From: Porphyromonadaceae bacterium UBA4262
GTDB taxonomy: Bacteria; Bacteroidota; Bacteroidia; Bacteroidales; Muribaculaceae
NCBI GenBank assembly: GCA_002396085.1
Contig: DGWI01000032.1
Span: forward strand, 761 to 9,247
Length of the DNA stretch: 8,487 nucleotides
Direction: 5' to 3'
Both the position numbers and the translations under genes were made by a program. Below the pieces are notes generated by a model. That model ran no database searches. It saw only the letters and a program-made list of their open reading frames with translations, and was not told the origin of the DNA. Shown here piece by piece: positions 4,902 to 8,487 of this stretch. Each line of letters begins with the position of its first letter. Position 1 is the first letter of the stretch.

Positions 4902-6197
4902 ATGACGAAGAGACTATTTGCGGCACTGTGTGCCGCCCTGGTGCTGGGCGTGGTGGCGGTCACCGCCACACAACCCAAGTATGTGATACTCATCACCATC
5001 GATGGCTTGCGGGCCCCGATGATCGACGAGCCCACCATGCCGTCGCCGTTTCTCAAGATGATGAGCCGCGACGGCTTGCGCATCGGGCGTGTCGTGGGGG
5101 TGCCGCCCGCCGCCACCTATCCCTCGCACACCACCCTGGTCACCGGTGTGGTGCCCGCCCGGCATCGTGTGTTCTACAACCGGCCCTTCATGTGCAATCG
5201 CGATACGGCACGCATCAGTTACTGGTGGGCCGACTCGATTGCTGTGCCCACCATCTGGCAACGCGCCCACGAGGCGGGCATGAAGACTGCCTCGCTCTTC
5301 TGGCCCACATCGACCGGAAGCCCCTATATCGACTACAATGTGCCTGAGTTCTGGTCGCTTGACTACAGTTGCGACCAGATGGCCTACATCAAGCCCTATT
5401 GCACGCCTGCGGGCATACTCGACGAGCTGGAGCAGCAGGCCTGCGGCCACCTTGACAACATCACCTATCGGGCTGGATCGCTGCAGCGCGACGGTCGCAC
5501 CGCAGCCATGGCCAACTATCTGATGAATCGCTATCAGCCACGGCTCATGACCATTCACCTCATCACCACCGACTATAGCCAGCACGCCTTGGGCACCAGC
5601 AGCGAGCAACTGCTGTGTGATGTGGCCAGTGCCGACCATGCTGTGGGCACCATCCTGGAGAACCTGCGACTCACCGGGCGCATGGACAGCACGATGGTCA
5701 TCGTCACGGGCGACCACGGCTTCTGCGACTATGACCGCACGCTCAGCCCCAATGTGTGGCTCACACGCGCCGGTCTGCTCAGTGAGCAACCTGGCGGCGA
5801 GTGGCGAGCCTGCTTCTATAGCGGAGGCAACACCAGTTTCTTGTATCTGCGTCAGGCTGGCGACAAGAAGACCCTGCGCCGTGTCAGGCGATTGCTTGAT
5901 GCGTTGCCTGCCGACGAGCGCGCGATGTTTCGCATTGTTGAGAAGGACGAACTCACTGCCCTAGGGGCCGACCCGGCAGCCGCACTCGCCATTGAACCAG
6001 TGCTGGGAGTAGCTGTGACCAACAACCGCACAGGCGCAGTGGTGGAGTCGAAGCGTGGTGGCACTCACGGCTTTGTCAGCGGGCAGGATTCCACCACGTT
6101 CATCGCCTATGGAGCCGGCATCGCTCCGGGTCGCCAGGACACCATCCGTCAGACTGCCATCGCTGGCTTCATCCTCACCAGTCTGGGCATTGAGTGA
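4902..6197 (+). CDS. Exported type I phosphodiesterase/nucleotide pyrophosphatase
   Basis: A 431-residue alkaline-phosphatase-superfamily enzyme of the NPP/PF01663 type, which hydrolyses phosphodiester or pyrophosphate bonds using two metal ions. Residues 1-22 are a signal peptide, placing it in the periplasm or outside. Expected active-site residues are all present: Asp34 (TIDGLR), nucleophile Thr72 (PAATYPSHTTLVTG), Asp224 and His228 (TTDYSQHALG), Asp271 and His272 (TGDHGF), and His389 (GTHGF). The second metal motif reads DYSQH, whereas many relatives have EPDxxGH, so specificity may differ. Length is normal for the compact bacterial forms. A terminator at 4657 and a candidate promoter at 4771 suggest it is transcribed alone. 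The substrate cannot be told from sequence. Confidence 0.92.
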   Translation: MTKRLFAALCAALVLGVVAVTATQPKYVILITIDGLRAPMIDEPTMPSPFLKMMSRDGLRIGRVVGVPPAATYPSHTTLVTGVVPARHRVFYNRPFMCNRDTARISYWWADSIAVPTIWQRAHEAGMKTASLFWPTSTGSPYIDYNVPEFWSLDYSCDQMAYIKPYCTPAGILDELEQQACGHLDNITYRAGSLQRDGRTAAMANYLMNRYQPRLMTIHLITTDYSQHALGTSSEQLLCDVASADHAVGTILENLRLTGRMDSTMVIVTGDHGFCDYDRTLSPNVWLTRAGLLSEQPGGEWRACFYSGGNTSFLYLRQAGDKKTLRRVRRLLDALPADERAMFRIVEKDELTALGADPAAALAIEPVLGVAVTNNRTGAVVESKRGGTHGFVSGQDSTTFIAYGAGIAPGRQDTIRQTAIAGFILTSLGIE

Positions 6198-6290
6198 CTG
6201 CGGTTGAGGTCAGGGACTGGTGGTGCCGTGGATTGTCACAAATCCTGTCGATGGGCATCCAGCCGGTGTAGCGCCAGCACAGTCGTCGGT
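6198..6290. other. Intergenic sequence without recognisable features
   Basis: Between the phosphodiesterase stop and the second heptamer array I see no ORF, promoter or clear terminator hairpin. Confidence 0.4.
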
Positions 6291-6432
6291 CGGTTATCAG
6301 TTGTCGGTTATCGGTTATCGGTTGTCGGTTATCGGTTGTCGGTTATCGGTTGGCGCTGAGAACTGAGAACTGAAGACTGAGAACTGAAGACTGAAGACTG
6401 AGAACTGAGAACTGAAAACTGAGAACTAAGAA
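6291..6432 (+). repeat. Heptamer inverted array, locus 2
   Basis: Eight CGGTTRT-type units (6291-6346, plus a partial unit to 6351; the second unit is CAGTTGT) are separated by GGCG from eleven CTGARAA-type units (6356-6432, including CTGAAGA and CTAAGAA). The order at the left end (CGGTTAT, CAGTTGT, CGGTTAT, CGGTT) is identical over 26 nt to 2317-2342 in locus 1, so the loci share ancestry and differ in copy number. The two halves can pair into a hairpin of about 60 bp with a mismatch every seven positions. Confidence 0.85.
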
Positions 6433-6475
6433 CTCTTTTACAGGGGGATAAACAAAAAGTTCAGTGAAAAAGTTG

Positions 6476-6483
6476 TATCTTTG
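6476..6483 (+). promoter_or_regulatory. -7 promoter box of the 118-residue hypothetical gene
   Basis: TATCTTTG matches TAnnTTTG exactly and lies 8 nt before ATG 6492, predicting an almost leaderless transcript. No TTG is seen at -33. Confidence 0.6.
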
Positions 6484-6491
6484 CCAACGAT

Positions 6492-6848
6492 ATGACACGC
6501 GAAGAATTGATATTAGACTGCCGTTACTACAACGGTGAGGACGATCCTCCCCAGGGGGTTGATTCACTGTTCTGGGGATATGAACAAGTATGGGTCAAGT
6601 GGATGCTCGAGGGGGGTGCAAATGTTGAGAACAAAATCAAGTATTATACCGAGCGGCATCGTCTGCCCCAATTGTTGCCCGACGATGGCACACCACTGGG
6701 GCTGAAGGCCATCTTGTTTGGCCGATTTGAGTACTGGTCGGGCGGTCGTGACGCCGCCGATGTGCTTGAGCGCGGCTTCAAGCAGTGGTACCTCGACAAA
6801 TACGTTGCCCACACCAGGACCCATCGGCAACTGTTGAATGGACAATGA
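6492..6848 (+). CDS. Hypothetical protein (CRYYNGE-type N-terminus)
   Basis: A 118-residue soluble protein with no signal peptide or membrane segment. The N-terminal part EELILDCRYYNGEDDPPQG (4-22) followed by LFWGYEQVWVKWML (26-39) resembles small uncharacterised Bacteroidales proteins in which a CRYYKGE-like motif precedes a tryptophan/tyrosine helix. The rest is charged and helical, with GLKAILFGRFEYWSGG near 70-85 and a basic C-terminal helix. I know no function for this group. The start is fixed by the promoter box 8 nt upstream. It is flanked by the heptamer array and a hairpin at 6930, so it is probably a single-gene unit. Confidence 0.75.
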   Translation: MTREELILDCRYYNGEDDPPQGVDSLFWGYEQVWVKWMLEGGANVENKIKYYTERHRLPQLLPDDGTPLGLKAILFGRFEYWSGGRDAADVLERGFKQWYLDKYVAHTRTHRQLLNGQ

Positions 6849-6929
6849 TCGCGCAGGCGAATCTTTTGTGGGTTCAGCAGATGTGTAGGCTTGCTTCTTG
6901 GCCTATAGTCGTCATGCACAACTGTCATG

Positions 6930-6963
6930 GGAGGGTGGTGGATTGTTGAGTTTGCCACCCTCC
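6930..6963 (+). terminator. Hairpin, possible terminator
   Basis: GGAGGGTGG (6930-6938) and CCACCCTCC (6955-6963) form a perfect 9-bp stem with a 16-nt loop, followed by AAGTTTCTC. The T-tract is weak, so termination is plausible but not certain. Confidence 0.5.
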
Positions 6964-7036
6964 AAGTTTCTCTATATACATTTCGTAGACTATTGTGCGT
7001 TATTAAAATAGCATCGAGAAAGAATAGATAGACCGA

Positions 7037-8425
7037 ATGAGAGTTAAGATGATACTGCCTGCACTGCAGGAGGCTGAAAGCCCTTATTGGCGACCCATCA
7101 AATATTCGCTATTCCCACCTTTGGGTCTGGCTACACTTGCTGCATATTTCTCAGATGACGACGATGTGGAGATTCAAGATCAGCATGTTGAGAAACTGAC
7201 TCTTGACGACACGCCCGATTTGGTTTGCCTGCAAGTGTATGTCACCAATGCCTGTCGTGCCTATGAGATTGCCGATAGTTATCGACAACGAGGGGTATAT
7301 GTGGCAATGGGAGGCCTGCACGTTACCAGTCTTCCGGATGAAGCCGCAGGGCATGCCGACACCATTCTTCTTGGGCCAGGCGAGGAGGCATTTCCACGCT
7401 TTATCGACGATTTGCGTGAAGGACATCCTCAGAAACGATATGTGGCCAGTTGGAGAAGCCTGGAGAATATACCTCTTGTTCGTCGCGATCTTATCAAGCG
7501 AGAAAAGTATTTCGTGCCCAATTCATTGGTTGTCTCGAGAGGCTGTCCTCATCATTGCGATTTTTGCTACAAAGATGCTTTTTATGGTGAGGGGAAATCG
7601 TTTTACACTCAAAAGGTGGATGATGCGTTAGCTGAGATTGACAGACTCCCTGGCAGACACCTTTATTTCCTTGATGACCATTTGCTGGGCAATCCCCGTT
7701 TTGCTTCCGAACTGTTCGAGGGAATGCGTGGCATGGGCAGAGTATTTCAGAGTGCAGCCACCGTTGCTTCTGTGCTAAATGGTAATCTGATAGAGAAGGC
7801 TGCTGAGGCTGGCTTGCGTAGTTTGTTCTTGGGCTTCGAGACGTTTTCACCAGAGAACCTCCGTTCCAGTAATAAATTGCAGAATCTGTCTAAGGATTAT
7901 GTGGCAGCCGTAGAACGACTGCATAGTCTTGGCATCATGATCAATGGCAGTTTCGTTTTCGGCCTTGACCACGATGATAAAGATGTTTTCCGCAGGACTG
8001 TTGATTGGGGAATTAAACATAGTATCACCACGGCGACATTCCATATACTCACGCCTTATCCTGGTACACGCTTGTTCCAACAGATGGAGCGTGATGGGCG
8101 CATCACTTCCTATGACTGGAGCAAGTACGACACACGGACAGTTGTCTATAAGACTGTTGGTCTGACAGCCGAAGAGTTAAAACAAGGCTACGATTGGGCC
8201 TACCGCGAGTTTTATTCTTGGAGCAACATCTTCAAGGCAAGTTCTGGCCATGACAACCTAAAGCAGCAGTTGGCACATCTGTTCTATATGGGAGGTTGGA
8301 AGAAGTTCGAGCCCTTCTGGAACTTTATGATTCAGTATGGCAACCTCAATCGCATGCTGCCCGTGCTGGAAAGCCTGTTATCCAACACGGGTGGTCATAA
8401 GACTAAAAACAAATCTTCAGAATAA
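7037..8425 (+). CDS. B12-binding-domain radical SAM protein
   Basis: A 462-residue cytoplasmic enzyme of the cobalamin-dependent radical SAM superfamily, a group dominated by methylases and ring-rearranging enzymes. Residues 1-130 form a B12-binding Rossmann-like domain: the substrate-side loop with PPLGLATLAAYF (27-38), DLVCLQVYVTNA (61-72) and MGGLHVTSLPDEA (91-103). The cobalt-ligating DxHxxG motif is not present in its classic form. The radical SAM core starts at 165 with SRGCPHHCDFC, whose Cys170, Cys174 and Cys177 (CX3CX2C) bind the 4Fe-4S cluster. It continues through LYFLDDHLLGN (209-219), FLGFET (264-269) and HILTPYPGT (336-344). The remaining C-terminal region (about 355-462) is like that of DUF4070-type family members. 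The substrate is unknown. GC content and codon choice are visibly lower than in the genes at 1406-6197. A weak -7 box, TACATTTC, lies at 6977-6984. Confidence 0.9.
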   Translation: MRVKMILPALQEAESPYWRPIKYSLFPPLGLATLAAYFSDDDDVEIQDQHVEKLTLDDTPDLVCLQVYVTNACRAYEIADSYRQRGVYVAMGGLHVTSLPDEAAGHADTILLGPGEEAFPRFIDDLREGHPQKRYVASWRSLENIPLVRRDLIKREKYFVPNSLVVSRGCPHHCDFCYKDAFYGEGKSFYTQKVDDALAEIDRLPGRHLYFLDDHLLGNPRFASELFEGMRGMGRVFQSAATVASVLNGNLIEKAAEAGLRSLFLGFETFSPENLRSSNKLQNLSKDYVAAVERLHSLGIMINGSFVFGLDHDDKDVFRRTVDWGIKHSITTATFHILTPYPGTRLFQQMERDGRITSYDWSKYDTRTVVYKTVGLTAEELKQGYDWAYREFYSWSNIFKASSGHDNLKQQLAHLFYMGGWKKFEPFWNFMIQYGNLNRMLPVLESLLSNTGGHKTKNKSSE

Positions 8426-8439
8426 GCGCTTGATATCGT

Positions 8440-8447
8440 TATACTTG
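8440..8447 (+). promoter_or_regulatory. Candidate -7 box near the right edge
   Basis: TATACTTG differs from TAnnTTTG at one position and is 8 nt before ATG 8456, the same spacing as at 6476-6492. Confidence 0.3.
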
Positions 8448-8455
8448 CAAACTTT

Positions 8456-8487
8456 ATGACTCACCTCGCAGCGTCCTCACTTGCCGA
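8456..8487 (+). CDS. Possible 5' end of a further gene (partial)
   Basis: ATG 8456 opens a frame (MTHLAASSLA) that runs off the window. The only support is the near-consensus -7 box 8 nt upstream. Too short to identify. Confidence 0.25.
   Translation, partial: MTHLAASSLA

Noticed and set aside
4808..5347. 179-codon + strand frame overlapping the phosphodiesterase start
   Set aside because: Overlaps the real gene in another frame, and the product is arginine/histidine-rich without family features. The ATG at 4871 in this frame could at most act as an overlapping upstream start.
4914..5789. 291-codon open frame on the - strand
   Set aside because: It lies opposite the phosphodiesterase, whose catalytic motifs are all intact; glycine/histidine/valine-rich shadow.
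6845..6949. 34-residue ORF overlapping the stop at 6848 by ATGA
   Set aside because: Ends inside the hairpin at 6930, has no recognisable feature and is short enough to arise by chance.

Overview
This window most likely comes from a Bacteroidales chromosome, perhaps Muribaculaceae or Prevotellaceae (family placement is inference). The evidence is Bacteroidetes-type promoters (TAnnTTTG just upstream of starts), little Shine-Dalgarno signal, an AraC regulator and a secreted protein in typical Bacteroidales style, and a fragment resembling the Bacteroidales toprim-like DUF6371 family. No rRNA, tRNA, CRISPR array or intact transposase is visible. All convincing genes are on the + strand.

Positions 1-1030 are relatively AT-rich accessory sequence. 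They hold a short ORF that looks like the C-terminal end of a toprim-like (primase-associated) protein, a hypothetical gene overlapping it by 4 nt, and a third small hypothetical gene. Positions 1029-1405 hold a REPIN-like element (two 25-nt inverted arms, each an internal palindrome) and then the araC promoter.

Positions 1406-3858 form the GC-richer centre. An AraC-family regulator is followed by a run of three tightly packed genes joined by ATGA overlaps. These are a flavoprotein with a CX2CX2CX7C cluster (iron-sulfur flavoprotein-like NAD(P)H:FMN reductase family), a small lipoprotein with a domain resembling the inhibitor I9/subtilisin-propeptide fold, and an MmcQ/YjbR-family gene. The YjbR gene is broken: its N-terminal half runs into a copy of the REPIN-like arm, that copy itself contains a MITE-like inverted-repeat segment, and the C-terminal half resumes in another frame.

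Positions 3859-6197 hold a secreted protein with a C-terminal tail like Bacteroidales sorting tails, a strong intrinsic terminator, and a periplasmic or exported type I phosphodiesterase/nucleotide pyrophosphatase with all seven expected metal and nucleophile residues. Positions 6198-8487 hold a second heptamer inverted array, a short hypothetical gene, a B12-binding-type radical SAM protein in visibly lower-GC sequence, and the probable first codons of another gene.

The most notable features are non-coding. Two loci (2310-2419 and 6291-6432) share an architecture of 7-bp CGGTTRT repeats followed directly by 7-bp CTGARAA repeats, nearly reverse complements, so each could fold into a long regular hairpin with a defect every seven pairs. 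With the nested repeats inside yjbR, this suggests a chromosome actively shaped by small non-autonomous repeat families.
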